Source of the DNA: Sulfurimonas hydrogeniphila
GTDB taxonomy: Bacteria; Campylobacterota; Campylobacteria; Campylobacterales; Sulfurimonadaceae
Assembly (NCBI RefSeq): GCF_009068765.1
Contig: NZ_CP035534.1
Coordinates: 2,108,001 to 2,172,000 of the forward strand
Direction: 5' to 3'
DNA length: 64,000 bases
Shown here one piece after another: positions 27,077 through 36,507 of this stretch (within the stretch, counting starts at the first letter, position 1; the number at the start of each line of letters is the position of its first letter). The translations under genes and the position numbers were made by a program. Below the pieces are notes generated by a model, which made no database searches, was not told where the DNA came from, and saw nothing but the letters and a program-made list of their open reading frames with translations.

Positions 27077-28486
27077 CATAAGTATCTACACAACTTAAAA
27101 CTCCATCTGCATAAAGTCATTGAGTTCTTTTTTAATGCTATGGAGTTCTTCAATATCATAAAGTTCAAGCATATCCATAGCAGAGAAGAAGTTCCATAAA
27201 CCTGCTAACAGAGCCGGAGAGGTAGATATCTTCTTTCTTGCTACCAATCTCCCGCTTAATCGAACTAAAAACTTTCTAATTGCCAGCATGTTTTTACTAT
27301 TTGTATGTTCAATTTCCCATACAAGCAAACAGGCATAAGAGGCAACAAACAAGCGTTTAAATATAGCCTGTGCACTCTCTTGCTGCCATTTTTCCAAATT
27401 AAACCCTGAGCTTTTTAACAGTTTAAAATACGTTTCTATATTCCATCTGTAATAATACCACAATCCTATCCTTGTTATATCAACATCTTTTGGAAGATTG
27501 CTTAACAGAAGCCAGGTAGCAACTGTATTGTTCTTCTCATCTATGAGTCTTTGGACTATAAATCTGTTTTTTATTGGCTTGCCTTTTACTTTTTGTTTTA
27601 TTGTTTTACCTTGTGGCGTATCTGTCTTTTGATAGCTGTCTCTTGTTATAAGTATATCTACCGTATTAACATAAATTTTTACTTTTTTATTTTGATACTG
27701 TATAGTTTTTACATATTTGCCTTTATCCATTTTTTTGGACAACTCTTTTTGGGTAATATCTTCATCTTCATACCTGACTTTGACATTGTCTAATGCTCGT
27801 ACTATATATAAATCCTCTTTTTGCAGTCCTCTGAAAAACCCCGCACTGTCTGCTTCTCTGTCAATTACATGTACAATTTTCTTTTGTATGTTGAGGGATT
27901 GATTGATATAAGCTATTCTTTGTGTTAATTCACCGAGATGGGTAAGATGACTCTTCATTGTAGGATTATAGCTTGAGAGCACTTTATCTTGTGTCTTTAG
28001 GTTCTGTACCAAGGGAAGGATTGGTTTGCCGCTGCTGCTCTCAATTGCAAGGGAACTTTGCAACTCATATCCTCTTGATGAAGCATTATTTACATTGCTT
28101 CTGCGTTTTCGTATACAATCTGTTTTTGCCGTATGGTTTTTATAATTTATGAGTGACCAGTCATGGGCTACAAGTATATATTCATCACTGCTTTTATTAA
28201 TAGTTTTAATCCCTCTTGTAAGCATTGGCTCATTGAGTGACTCTATATCTACATGCTCATTATTGTAAAATCTCCAAGCACTTTGTGCTTGTGAAAATCC
28301 TTCAGTCTTTTGTAGCAGGTTTAATCCATTGGTACTGTGTTGTTTATGATTCATATGACTTTTTACCAGTCTCATATATCTTTTTTTTTAAACGCTCTTC
28401 CATTGCATAAACTCTCTTGTTTTTTAAAATCTTATGCAATATCTATTCCGCTTTCTTTGCTTTTTTGAGTTGTGTAGATACTTATG
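27077..28486 (-). mobile_element. IS4-family insertion sequence, full copy
   Basis: 1410 bp with perfect 19-bp ends and the exact 8-bp direct duplication ACTGAAGT (27069-27076 and 28487-28494). The duplicated bases are the centre of the quasi-palindrome CCCGCACTGAAGTACGGG. Confidence 0.96.
27095..28375 (-). CDS. IS4-family DDE transposase
   Basis: Identical in protein sequence to the other full copies (426 residues, catalytic D72, D172 and E314, YREK signature). The A9 tract and upstream ATG in the other frame are conserved. The gene stops inside the terminal repeat like the others. Confidence 0.95.
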   Translation of the reverse strand: MRLVKSHMNHKQHSTNGLNLLQKTEGFSQAQSAWRFYNNEHVDIESLNEPMLTRGIKTINKSSDEYILVAHDWSLINYKNHTAKTDCIRKRRSNVNNASSRGYELQSSLAIESSSGKPILPLVQNLKTQDKVLSSYNPTMKSHLTHLGELTQRIAYINQSLNIQKKIVHVIDREADSAGFFRGLQKEDLYIVRALDNVKVRYEDEDITQKELSKKMDKGKYVKTIQYQNKKVKIYVNTVDILITRDSYQKTDTPQGKTIKQKVKGKPIKNRFIVQRLIDEKNNTVATWLLLSNLPKDVDITRIGLWYYYRWNIETYFKLLKSSGFNLEKWQQESAQAIFKRLFVASYACLLVWEIEHTNSKNMLAIRKFLVRLSGRLVARKKISTSPALLAGLWNFFSAMDMLELYDIEELHSIKKELNDFMQMEF

Positions 28487-28515
28487 ACTGAAGTACGGGT
28501 TCCGAAAACGGCTGC

Positions 28516-29820
28516 TTAAATTTTACCGTCTAAATGATCCGCTAATCTTTGCAGTTTTATTTTATACGCATCAGTGTCAAAATCCTTTACACGGGCAACA
28601 CCGTCTTGTATCGCTGCTTTGGCAACCGCGGAAGCGACATACACCAAAACCCGTCTGTCAAAAGGCGAGGGAATAATATACTCGTGCCCAAACTCCATAT
28701 TTTCTCTGTGATGTATCTGTTTTACATGTTTTGGAACCGGCTCCTTTGCCAGAGCGGCCAAAGCATGTGAAGCTGCAAGTTTCATATTTTCAGTAATTTT
28801 TGTTGCTCTTACATCCAATGCACCGCGAAAAATCTGCGGAAAACCGAGTACATTGTTTACCTGATTGGGGTAATCACTTCTGCCGGTTCCAATAATCACA
28901 TCCGGCCGCGCTTTTTTTGCATCCGCAGGGGTAATTTCGGGGTTTGGATTTGCACAGGCAAAAATAATGGGATTTGTCCGGGACATGGATTTTACCATTT
29001 GGGGTGTGACAAGGTCAGGTCGGGAGAGCCCAAGCACCATATCTGCGTTTTTCATTGCATCTGCCAAACTTCTGTCAGCTGTCTCAAATGCAAAAAGTTT
29101 TTTGTATTTGTTGAGATCGCTTCTGCCGCTGTGAATAACCCCTTTGGAGTCAAGCATGGTAATATTTTTCACGCCCAAAGCCTTATACATTTTCCCGCAG
29201 GCAATTCCCGCTGCTCCGGCACCAATAATGACGACTTTGAGATCCTGTATATTTTTATTGCTCATTTGGGCAACATTCATCAGCCCTGCTGTTGTAATAA
29301 CGGCTGTCCCATGCTGATCATCATGAAAAACAGGAACATTGCAAATCTCTTTGAGTCGTTCTTCTATTTCAAAACATCTTGGTGCTGAGATATCTTCCAG
29401 ATTTATACCGCCAAAACTGTCAGCCATCGATGCAACAATATTCACAATTGCATCTGTATCTTTTGTGTTGAGTTCAATATCAACAGCATCAATATTTGCA
29501 AAAGATTTGAACAAAACACCTTTACCCTCCATCACCGGTTTTCCCGCCAAGTGACCGATGTCACCAAGCCCGAGGACCGCTGTGCCGTCACTTATCACTG
29601 CAACCAGATTTCCTTTGTTGGTATATTCATAGGCAAGGTCTGCATCTTTTTGTATCTCCAGACACGGATATGCGACACCGGGACTGTAGGCCATTGAGAG
29701 CTCTTCTTGTGTTGTGCACGGTTTTGTCAGCAGTGTTCCTATTTTTCCGTTTGTGTCAAACTCGCTTTTGGCTTTGTGGTAATCCAGTGACGCCTGTTTA
29801 AATGATGGTTTCTCTGCCAT
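28516..29820 (-). CDS. NAD(P)-dependent malic enzyme, short form
   Basis: The 434-residue enzyme oxidatively decarboxylates malate to pyruvate. LSMAYSPGVAYPCLEI, the metal site in FGGINLEDISAPRCFEIEER, VFHDDQHGTAVITTAGLMN, and the Rossmann motif VIIGAGAAGIACGKM are visible. It corresponds to the N-terminal half of MaeB-type enzymes and lacks their phosphotransacetylase-like domain. Cofactor preference cannot be read with confidence. Confidence 0.92.
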   Translation of the reverse strand: MAEKPSFKQASLDYHKAKSEFDTNGKIGTLLTKPCTTQEELSMAYSPGVAYPCLEIQKDADLAYEYTNKGNLVAVISDGTAVLGLGDIGHLAGKPVMEGKGVLFKSFANIDAVDIELNTKDTDAIVNIVASMADSFGGINLEDISAPRCFEIEERLKEICNVPVFHDDQHGTAVITTAGLMNVAQMSNKNIQDLKVVIIGAGAAGIACGKMYKALGVKNITMLDSKGVIHSGRSDLNKYKKLFAFETADRSLADAMKNADMVLGLSRPDLVTPQMVKSMSRTNPIIFACANPNPEITPADAKKARPDVIIGTGRSDYPNQVNNVLGFPQIFRGALDVRATKITENMKLAASHALAALAKEPVPKHVKQIHHRENMEFGHEYIIPSPFDRRVLVYVASAVAKAAIQDGVARVKDFDTDAYKIKLQRLADHLDGKI

Positions 29821-29866
29821 AATTGTTATCCTTGTTGTTTATATTTCAAATCTGCTGCCAACACCA

Positions 29867-29889
29867 GCCGACACTGAAGTACCGGTTCC
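29867..29889 (+). repeat. Palindromic repeat arm, uninterrupted
   Basis: CCGACACTGAAGTACCGG followed by TTCC; another empty copy of the IS target family between the malic enzyme gene and the phosphatase gene. Confidence 0.65.
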
Positions 29890-29936
29890 AAGTGGAAGTA
29901 TCCGTTGTGAAATTATTCCGCACTCTGCAGAGACTT

Positions 29937-31172
29937 TTAGACCTTTGTTAGAAAAAGGACACTGTTGCCTTTTGAGTTGTAGTATATGCCCATAGAGTTT
30001 TTACGGGAGACAAAAACTCCGCGACCATTGAATTTTTTTGAATTTCTAAAGATTGTCGCCAGTTGATTTGTGTCAAATCCCTCTCCCTCATCTGTGATTT
30101 GTGTCACTCTGTATTGGGCAGATGCAGTTTTGATATTATATATTTTTACGGTTATTTTTTTTGTACACTCTTTTTCAAGCGAAACCAGTGTCTCAAAATA
30201 TTTATCCTGCTCAAGCAACTGATGTTTTATTTCAGAATCAATACCCAGATTTCCATGCTCGTATGCATTCATAAAAAGTTCATTAAAAGCAAGCCCGCTG
30301 CAATGATTCCGACAAATACCATCATACCAGTTATTTGCTTCTTCAACGGCATCCAGCGTTGTTTCAAAAACCTTTGCACTGACCAGTGTTGTTTCATTTA
30401 ATTCTAATCTGTTGATAAATATAAAAGTAAAATCATCTTCCTGTATGGCAATTTTTTCCAATACATGTTTTTTCATCTCTTCTCGGGTAAAAGAGCCTAT
30501 AAAATCATTTTCAATAAAACTGTTATATACGATTCCCTCTACAGTATTGTTTTCTACTATGCCGTCACTGTAAAAAAGAAATTTATGTATATTTTTTACA
30601 GAGCAATTGTCTATCTTGTATGTTTCGCTCCACTTGCTCATCGGCGGATTGTTTGATTTGATTTTTATCACATTGCCTGCATTGTCCTCAAGTAAAAAAG
30701 GCGGCATTGCAAATTTGGCATATTCCAATTCAAAAGAGTAGTTGTCAAATAAAATATAGTCTACAGACAGAGCTTCCTCATCAAGCAAGATAGGCTTCAT
30801 AAAATCCATAGACTCTTGAATCAGTATATCAAGACTGAAATTCTCATACTCTATCATTTTGTCTATCAAATGATTGACAAAGACTGTCACAGCCATGGCA
30901 CTGAGTGAAGCACTCAATCCTTTTCCCATCCCGTCAACAAGAAAGTAAAAAGTTTTGTCTTCATTGATTCTTCGAGCAGAATAGGCATCCCCGCTCAGTG
31001 TGTCAAGAGGCTGATAAAAAAAGTCTACCAGTGAAATATCTTTAGAATCAATCATCTTGTAATAAAAATCATTTCTCAGGATATTGAGCTCTTTTTGAAA
31101 TGCCAGCTCTTCCTGGTAGGCGGCATAGGCATCTTTCTCCTGTAATGATTTATCTGTACTCTTTTCCTGCAT
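29937..31172 (-). CDS. SpoIIE-type phosphatase fused to a HATPase kinase domain
   Basis: The 411-residue protein starts with a short coiled region. It then has a PPM/SpoIIE phosphatase domain (about 40-250): the metal-binding aspartates are in TLSGDAYSARR, FLVDGMGKGLSASLS, FLFYSDGIVEN and QEDDFTFIF. The C-terminal part (about 270-411) is a GHKL ATPase like the RsbW anti-sigma kinases, with an N box in AFNELFMNAYEHGNLG and the ATP motif ITDEGEGFD. Phosphatase and kinase of a partner-switching pathway are thus in one protein. The likely substrate is the STAS protein encoded two genes upstream. It closes the operon, eight bases after the chemoreceptor gene. Confidence 0.85.
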   Translation of the reverse strand: MQEKSTDKSLQEKDAYAAYQEELAFQKELNILRNDFYYKMIDSKDISLVDFFYQPLDTLSGDAYSARRINEDKTFYFLVDGMGKGLSASLSAMAVTVFVNHLIDKMIEYENFSLDILIQESMDFMKPILLDEEALSVDYILFDNYSFELEYAKFAMPPFLLEDNAGNVIKIKSNNPPMSKWSETYKIDNCSVKNIHKFLFYSDGIVENNTVEGIVYNSFIENDFIGSFTREEMKKHVLEKIAIQEDDFTFIFINRLELNETTLVSAKVFETTLDAVEEANNWYDGICRNHCSGLAFNELFMNAYEHGNLGIDSEIKHQLLEQDKYFETLVSLEKECTKKITVKIYNIKTASAQYRVTQITDEGEGFDTNQLATIFRNSKKFNGRGVFVSRKNSMGIYYNSKGNSVLFLTKV

Positions 31173-31180
31173 TGTTTGGA

Positions 31181-33157
31181 CTAAATTTTAAATTTACTGA
31201 GTTCATTTTTTAAAGCAGCGGCATCCTGAGAAAGTGTTGAGACAACAGCTTCTATCGTTGTGCGCAGCTCATTGTTTTTTGTAGAAACAACAACAATCTC
31301 ATCCATCGTACTCACAAGCTCTTTTGTTTTTGTTGCTATGTATATGCTTTGGTGCATGACATCAGTGGAGCTCTCTTTTGTCTGCATCAGATTCTCTTTT
31401 GTATCATTGGATGCTACGATTAATTCCTGCGCGGATTCTGCAATCTGATCCATACTTTGTGAGGTATGCTGTGTCTCTTCGGCGATTTCAACTACATTTT
31501 GGGTAATGAGATTTACATTTGCACTGATTTCGCTTAAGGATTTTTGTGTACGCTCGGCAAGTTTTCTCACTTCATCGGCAACTACGGCAAAACCTCGACC
31601 ATGTTCCCCGGCACGGGCTGCTTCAATAGCGGCGTTGAGTGCAAGCAGATTTGTCTGATCTGCAATATCTGAAATAATCTCCAGCACATCTTTGATATTT
31701 TTTGCCTGTTCTGTCAACTCGCTGACTTTTTGAACAAGCTCCTGCTGTTGTGAACTGCCCTCTTCTATAGACTCTACCACTGTGCTCAGTTTGCTTATAA
31801 ACTCTTCCAAGAAATTCGATGTTGTCTGTAAATCTTCTGTCACTGTCACAGTAGACTCTTCTACCGTATCGAGTTTACTACCGATATCTACCGCCAGTTC
31901 ATTGACCACACTGATTTTGCCGTCTTCCACTTCACTGTTTTCTTTTAAAGTAATCACGACATCCCGTAATCTCTCAGATTCATTTTGGTTTCTTCTTGAG
32001 ACATCGGTAACACTCAGAACTGTCTCTTTAAAGGCACTGATCATTACATGTAAAGCTTTGGAAATTTGGGAAATTTCATCATTGCCTTCTACAATGATGT
32101 TACATGTAAGGTCAAGATCACTCGAAACGCATTTTATTTTTTCCAAAGAGCTTTGCACGCTTTTGTTTACGCCTCTGCTGATTGTCATAATGATGATAAA
32201 AATAATAATTGCAAAAGCAATATAACTTACAAGAGTAATGACTGTCCGTTTTTTATATTCTGATTCTATTTTTGCCAAAATTGCATCATTGTTTTTGGCA
32301 AGTTCATCATCTACATGTTTTAAAAGATTTATCTTTTTTGTAATGGTTTGAAACCAGACAACACTGTCAACCCCAAAATTACCTTCATTTGCTTTTATTT
32401 GGGCAATTTCTCTCATTTTGTTTACTTTATCCACAGCAGGAGAGTTCATTGTGCTTCTGTAAAGTTGCTTTGCCCTGTCTGTCGCCATCGTTAAGAATGC
32501 ATCTATATAAGCGTCCTGCTGCGCCACAAGTGTAATAAACTTGGCATACATTCCCGGAGCAAACCTGTCTGCAGAAAATGTAGCACTCAGTACCGCACGC
32601 TCTATCCCCGCTCTCTCTTTTGATTTTAAAAAGTTTGTATAGGCGTCCAAGGCTTTGACCAGTTCAGGAGTCGATGCCAGTTTTGCACTCAATCCGACAA
32701 TATTTAAAATCTTCCTGTTCATCTTTGTATAATATGCAACTTCTTTTGCAACACTGATACTGAAACTGTCAACAAGATTTCTGATTTGACTGATTTTATT
32801 CATATATTCTTGCAGTCCGCGAATCTGATCTTGAAGTTCTTTTGGAAAATCATTTAAATCCAATGTCTTGAGATACTCTTTGAACTCCTGGTTCCTTTTA
32901 TCTGTCAGTTCTCTTTGTTTAGGAAGAATACCTGCAAATTTCTTCCCCTTCGAACCCAAATAACCGGCACTTGCCCCTCTCTCTTTTTGCGTCTCATGAA
33001 TCAACAGACTCAGTTTTTGAGACATTACATTCAACATCTTTGACTGTTGTACAACAGTATCTTCTTTCAGCGCTGTGTTAACCGTCAGTCCTATAATTAC
33101 CAAAGCAAAAGAGACAACAATGGCAGTAATAAGATTGAGTTTGCTTTTTATAGTCAT
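31181..33157 (-). CDS. Methyl-accepting chemotaxis protein with NIT sensor domain
   Basis: The 658-residue receptor has an N-terminal membrane span ([18 protein letters not shown]) and a large periplasmic part that begins [20 protein letters not shown], typical of the nitrate/nitrite-sensing NIT domain. A second span lies near residue 310 ([18 protein letters not shown]), followed by HAMP. The cytoplasmic signalling tip is [20 protein letters not shown] plus [18 protein letters not shown]. Family knowledge says NIT domains sense nitrate or nitrite; this ligand is an inference. It stands between a STAS gene (three bases away) and a phosphatase/kinase gene (eight bases). Confidence 0.9.
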   Translation of the reverse strand: MTIKSKLNLITAIVVSFALVIIGLTVNTALKEDTVVQQSKMLNVMSQKLSLLIHETQKERGASAGYLGSKGKKFAGILPKQRELTDKRNQEFKEYLKTLDLNDFPKELQDQIRGLQEYMNKISQIRNLVDSFSISVAKEVAYYTKMNRKILNIVGLSAKLASTPELVKALDAYTNFLKSKERAGIERAVLSATFSADRFAPGMYAKFITLVAQQDAYIDAFLTMATDRAKQLYRSTMNSPAVDKVNKMREIAQIKANEGNFGVDSVVWFQTITKKINLLKHVDDELAKNNDAILAKIESEYKKRTVITLVSYIAFAIIIFIIIMTISRGVNKSVQSSLEKIKCVSSDLDLTCNIIVEGNDEISQISKALHVMISAFKETVLSVTDVSRRNQNESERLRDVVITLKENSEVEDGKISVVNELAVDIGSKLDTVEESTVTVTEDLQTTSNFLEEFISKLSTVVESIEEGSSQQQELVQKVSELTEQAKNIKDVLEIISDIADQTNLLALNAAIEAARAGEHGRGFAVVADEVRKLAERTQKSLSEISANVNLITQNVVEIAEETQHTSQSMDQIAESAQELIVASNDTKENLMQTKESSTDVMHQSIYIATKTKELVSTMDEIVVVSTKNNELRTTIEAVVSTLSQDAAALKNELSKFKI

Positions 33158-33160
33158 TTT

Positions 33161-33448
33161 TTATACCTTTTTTACGTGAAATAAAGAGACAAGATTCAGA
33201 TCTTCAAAAAGCTCCATAAGCTGTTCATCGCCTACTTCCACATGTAAATCAACATTGTCCTTTAAAACAAGTTTGTTTAAATACCCGATCACAGAGGAGG
33301 TGATGGATATGGAATCTTTGATTACGAGAACAATATGCCTGTGTGTTGTTCTGAGCGTATCTATCGTCTCTTTAATCTGTTGATAGTCCTGTATCGATTT
33401 GATATTTCCGTTTATAGTTACAGTATTTGCAGACACTGAAATAGTCAT
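33161..33448 (-). CDS. STAS-domain protein (anti-sigma antagonist-like)
   Basis: The 95-residue protein fits a single STAS domain: beta strand VTINGNIKS, helix IQDYQQIKETIDTL, strand HIVLVIKDS, then SITSSVIGYLNKLV. The last segment aligns with the phosphorylation loop of SpoIIAA-type antagonists; a serine is kept there although the usual Asp and Gly are not. It is the first gene of the operon with the chemoreceptor and the phosphatase/kinase fusion, which is expected to switch its phosphorylation state. No sigma factor gene is present. Confidence 0.75.
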   Translation of the reverse strand: MTISVSANTVTINGNIKSIQDYQQIKETIDTLRTTHRHIVLVIKDSISITSSVIGYLNKLVLKDNVDLHVEVGDEQLMELFEDLNLVSLFHVKKV

Positions 33449-33488
33449 ATAATCTTCCTTGTTGAAAAGTATTTTTTCAAGTATATCA

Positions 33489-34673
33489 TTATTTTGATGA
33501 GTGTTTTATAATTTTAATCCACTCTTTCATCTTTTTTTCATAGCCTATCTCTTTTAACTCCACAAAATGCATCGGTTTTGCAAGATAGTTTTGTTCGACA
33601 TAGCCGCCAAAATCGTGGGGATACAAATAGTTTTCATGATTGTTTGTGATATTTTTCGGGATTTCTGCAATGTTACCCTCTTTCACACTCTTTAAAGCTT
33701 TATTTATTGCCAAATATGCAGAATTGGATTTTGGAGAGGCACAGAGATAAATAACCGCCTGTGCCAGGATAATTCTTGCCTCCGGATAGCCTATCTTGCT
33801 TACACTTGTCAGGCAGGAGGTCGCCAATGTCAGAGCCTGCGGGTTTGCATTCCCGACATCTTCGCTTGCCAGGATTACAAGCCGTCTGGCGATAAAATCG
33901 GCACTCTCTCCGCCTGCAATCAAACGTGCAAGGTAATAAATCGCTGCATCCGCATCACTGCCGCGAATAGACTTAATCAGTGCTGACGTCAGGTCATAAT
34001 GTACACCGTCTTCACTGCTTCCGGACTGCAGCGCATTGGGACGGAGCGACTGCAACAGCTCCAGAGTCACTGTTTCGTTGATGCTGGCGGCAAATTCCAA
34101 CAGATTGAGCATCGCTCTTGCATCTCCGCCGCTTGAAGCTATGAGGTACTCTTTTGCATCCTCCTCAAGGACAATATTAGTTTTATTCAGTGCTCTCAGT
34201 AACAGTTTTTCCAAACCGGCATGGGAGATACTTTTGAGCTCAAAAAGCATAGAGCGTGAACGGATCGCAGAGGTAAGCGAATAAAAGGGGTTTTCGGTTG
34301 AAGCGCCTATGATGAGCACAGAATTGTTTTCCATCACCGGCAATAAAACCTCCTGCTGATTTTTTGAAAGCCTATGCACCTCATCTATAAATATAAGCGG
34401 CTTTTGCAGAGCATTTTTATACTGATCAAATATTTTACGAAGCTGTTCGACCTTCAGCGAAGTGGCATTAAACTCATAAAAAGGGAGCTGCATAGTTTTT
34501 GCTATGACTCTGGCAAGTGATGTCTTTCCGACACCGGCAGGTCCATAAAAAAAACTGTGACCAATTACTTCTTTTTCACATAAAACACGCAAAGGCGCAT
34601 CTTTTGCTGTTAAATGCTCCTGTCCTGTCATCTCATCAAAATTTGCAGGTCGCAGCAGATGTGTAAAATCCAT
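33489..34673 (-). CDS. rarA: Replication-associated recombination protein RarA (MgsA)
   Basis: The 394-residue AAA+ ATPase acts at stalled replication forks. Walker A is FYGPAGVGKTSLARVIA near residue 45, Walker B IFIDEVHRLSKNQQE, and sensor 1 IIGASTENPFYSL. The C-terminal half (AIYYLARLIAGGESADFIAR, ASEDVGNANPQAL) is the RarA tetramerisation region. It starts three bases... after the pseudouridine synthase gene in reading order is reversed: it lies downstream of it, with 3 bases between. Confidence 0.94.
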   Translation of the reverse strand: MDFTHLLRPANFDEMTGQEHLTAKDAPLRVLCEKEVIGHSFFYGPAGVGKTSLARVIAKTMQLPFYEFNATSLKVEQLRKIFDQYKNALQKPLIFIDEVHRLSKNQQEVLLPVMENNSVLIIGASTENPFYSLTSAIRSRSMLFELKSISHAGLEKLLLRALNKTNIVLEEDAKEYLIASSGGDARAMLNLLEFAASINETVTLELLQSLRPNALQSGSSEDGVHYDLTSALIKSIRGSDADAAIYYLARLIAGGESADFIARRLVILASEDVGNANPQALTLATSCLTSVSKIGYPEARIILAQAVIYLCASPKSNSAYLAINKALKSVKEGNIAEIPKNITNNHENYLYPHDFGGYVEQNYLAKPMHFVELKEIGYEKKMKEWIKIIKHSSK

Positions 34674-34676
34674 CTC

Positions 34677-35474
34677 CTACTCTTTTTCTTCTTTTCTCTT
34701 TTTCTCTCTGGCTCTCTTTTTCTCTTCTTTTAAAAATTTGTAGAGTGCAGAATATTCACTGCGCGTCAAATATCTTGTTTTGCCCGTTGGCAGGTTGTTT
34801 AGTTCGATTTCAGCAAAACTTACACGTTTGAGATCAGCCACCTCTGCGCCAAAGTGTGCAAAAAAGCGGCGAAGTTCACGGTTTTTCCCCTCTTTTAGCG
34901 CTACTTTGAGGATGGAGTAGTTGGGCTGATTCTTTTGAATCTTATAGCCTATAAAAGGTTTTATGTCCATTGAGATAATTTTGGAATGCGAATGCGCTCC
35001 GGCACTTGCATCATCCAGATAGATCCCGTTGAGCATGGCATCCTCCATATCCGGAGTCACCATCCCTTTGATTTTAATCTTGTAAATTCTCTCAAGATCT
35101 GACTCCATCAGCGCCGTCGCTACATGGGAGGCATCTGTCAGAAGCAGCAGTCCTTCACTTGCAAAGTCAAGCCGGCCGACAGGAATAAAATGCTTAAACT
35201 CTTTGCTTAAAGAGTCGTAAATTGTGCGTCTGCCTTTTGGGTCATTTTTGGTTACAAGCTCGCCTTTTGGTTTGTTATACACAATCACCGTGTATTTTTC
35301 CTGAGGAGAAACCTGCTTGCCGCTGATATAGACAATGTCTACACCCTCTTGTATCTGTGTTGCAGGATTCGTTTCTATCTCTCCGTTTACACGCACATAA
35401 CCGTCCTGGACAGCTTTGTCAGCCTCTCGTCTTGAGTAGGTTGAATAGTGTGCAATATATTTGTTTAGTCTCAT
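34677..35474 (-). CDS. RsuA/RluB-family pseudouridine synthase
   Basis: The 265-residue enzyme has an S4 domain at the start (MRLNKYIAHYSTYSRREADK) and the catalytic aspartate in VGRLDFASEGLLLLTD. KEGKNRELRRFFAHFGAEV is typical for the RsuA/RluB/RluE/RluF group. The C-terminal 25 residues are almost only Lys, Arg and Glu. Which rRNA position it modifies cannot be read. It lies between kdsD and rarA with two to three bases on either side. Confidence 0.9.
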   Translation of the reverse strand: MRLNKYIAHYSTYSRREADKAVQDGYVRVNGEIETNPATQIQEGVDIVYISGKQVSPQEKYTVIVYNKPKGELVTKNDPKGRRTIYDSLSKEFKHFIPVGRLDFASEGLLLLTDASHVATALMESDLERIYKIKIKGMVTPDMEDAMLNGIYLDDASAGAHSHSKIISMDIKPFIGYKIQKNQPNYSILKVALKEGKNRELRRFFAHFGAEVADLKRVSFAEIELNNLPTGKTRYLTRSEYSALYKFLKEEKKRAREKKRKEEKE

Positions 35475-35476
35475 TA

Positions 35477-36439
35477 TTATGAAATTCCTTTTTCTATGAG
35501 CGTATGAATATGAAGTACGCCCTGTATCTTTTTGTCCTTGTCTGTTACAACCAGAAGCTGGATTTTTTTCTCTTCTATTAAAACAAGTGCATCACTCGCA
35601 AGCATCTCTTCATCATCTATACTCATAGGATCAGATGTGGCATATTTAAGCACATCATCTTCAAGTGAAAAGTCATCTCTTAAAAGTGCCCGGCGGACAT
35701 CGCCGTCACTCATAAGTGCTGCAAGCTTTCCTGCATTATCGGTTATCAAAACAGTTCCGAGCCTGCCTTCGCTTATTTTCAAAATAGCATCTTTTACTTT
35801 TGCATCTTTTGAAACTACAGGCAGATCATCGCTTTTCATCAGATTTTTCACTTTAATAAAAAGTTTTTTTCCCAAAGCGCCGCCGGGATGAAAAGAAGCA
35901 AAATCACTCTTTTTAAAATCTCTGGCCTTCATCAGAGCCACAGCCATGGCATCACCGAGTGCAAGCGTCAGTGTTGTCGAGCTTGTCGGTGCGATATTGA
36001 GAGGACAGGCCTCTTTTTCAACAACAACCTTAATGACTATATCACTGTACTGTCCAAGCGTTGAGTGTTTGTCCCGTGTCATGCCTATAAGCGGTATGCC
36101 AAAACGTTTGATATGCGGCAAAATAGAACTGAGTTCTTCGCTCTCTCCCGAATAACTGATAGCAATAACAACATCATTTTTGTCTATCATGCCAAGATCG
36201 CCATGCAGTGCTTCTGTTGGGTGCAGAAAAAAGCTCGGTGTTCCTGTCGAGGCAAAGGTAGCCGCCATTTTTGCACCGATAAGTCCGCTTTTTCCAACAC
36301 CGCTCACAACAAGTTTGCCTTTGCATGCAAGTATGATTTCTACAGCTTTGTTAAAGGCATCATCAATGTTTTTTGCCGCATTGAGCAGGGTATTTGCTTC
36401 GATATTTAATGTTTCCTGTGCAATTGTTTTATAATTCAT
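35477..36439 (-). CDS. kdsD: Arabinose-5-phosphate isomerase (KdsD/KpsF)
   Basis: The 320-residue enzyme converts ribulose-5-phosphate to arabinose-5-phosphate for KDO of lipopolysaccharide. The SIS domain (about 30-170) shows VVSGVGKSGLIGAKMAATFA and AISYSGESEEL. Two CBS domains follow, with KDAILKISEGRLGTVLITD in the first. It is the first gene of the kdsD-pseudouridine synthase-rarA unit. A TATAAT box on the minus strand lies just upstream. Confidence 0.93.
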   Translation of the reverse strand: MNYKTIAQETLNIEANTLLNAAKNIDDAFNKAVEIILACKGKLVVSGVGKSGLIGAKMAATFASTGTPSFFLHPTEALHGDLGMIDKNDVVIAISYSGESEELSSILPHIKRFGIPLIGMTRDKHSTLGQYSDIVIKVVVEKEACPLNIAPTSSTTLTLALGDAMAVALMKARDFKKSDFASFHPGGALGKKLFIKVKNLMKSDDLPVVSKDAKVKDAILKISEGRLGTVLITDNAGKLAALMSDGDVRRALLRDDFSLEDDVLKYATSDPMSIDDEEMLASDALVLIEEKKIQLLVVTDKDKKIQGVLHIHTLIEKGIS

Positions 36440-36445
36440 AGTCTA

Positions 36446-36451
36446 ATTATA
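36446..36451 (-). promoter_or_regulatory. -10 element of kdsD unit
   Basis: TATAAT on the minus strand, six bases from the kdsD start codon, in the short divergent region. The short distance again suggests a very short leader or an additional promoter upstream. Confidence 0.35.
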
Positions 36452-36472
36452 CCTTTTTTATCATCAAGAAGA

Positions 36473-36478
36473 TATAAT
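36473..36478 (+). promoter_or_regulatory. -10 element of divergent ATPase-nnr unit
   Basis: TATAAT on the plus strand, 29 bases before the ATG of the P-loop protein gene, with AAGGACA as ribosome-binding site in between. Confidence 0.5.
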
Positions 36479-36507
36479 ACTAAAAATATGATTTTTAAGG
36501 ACATGCT

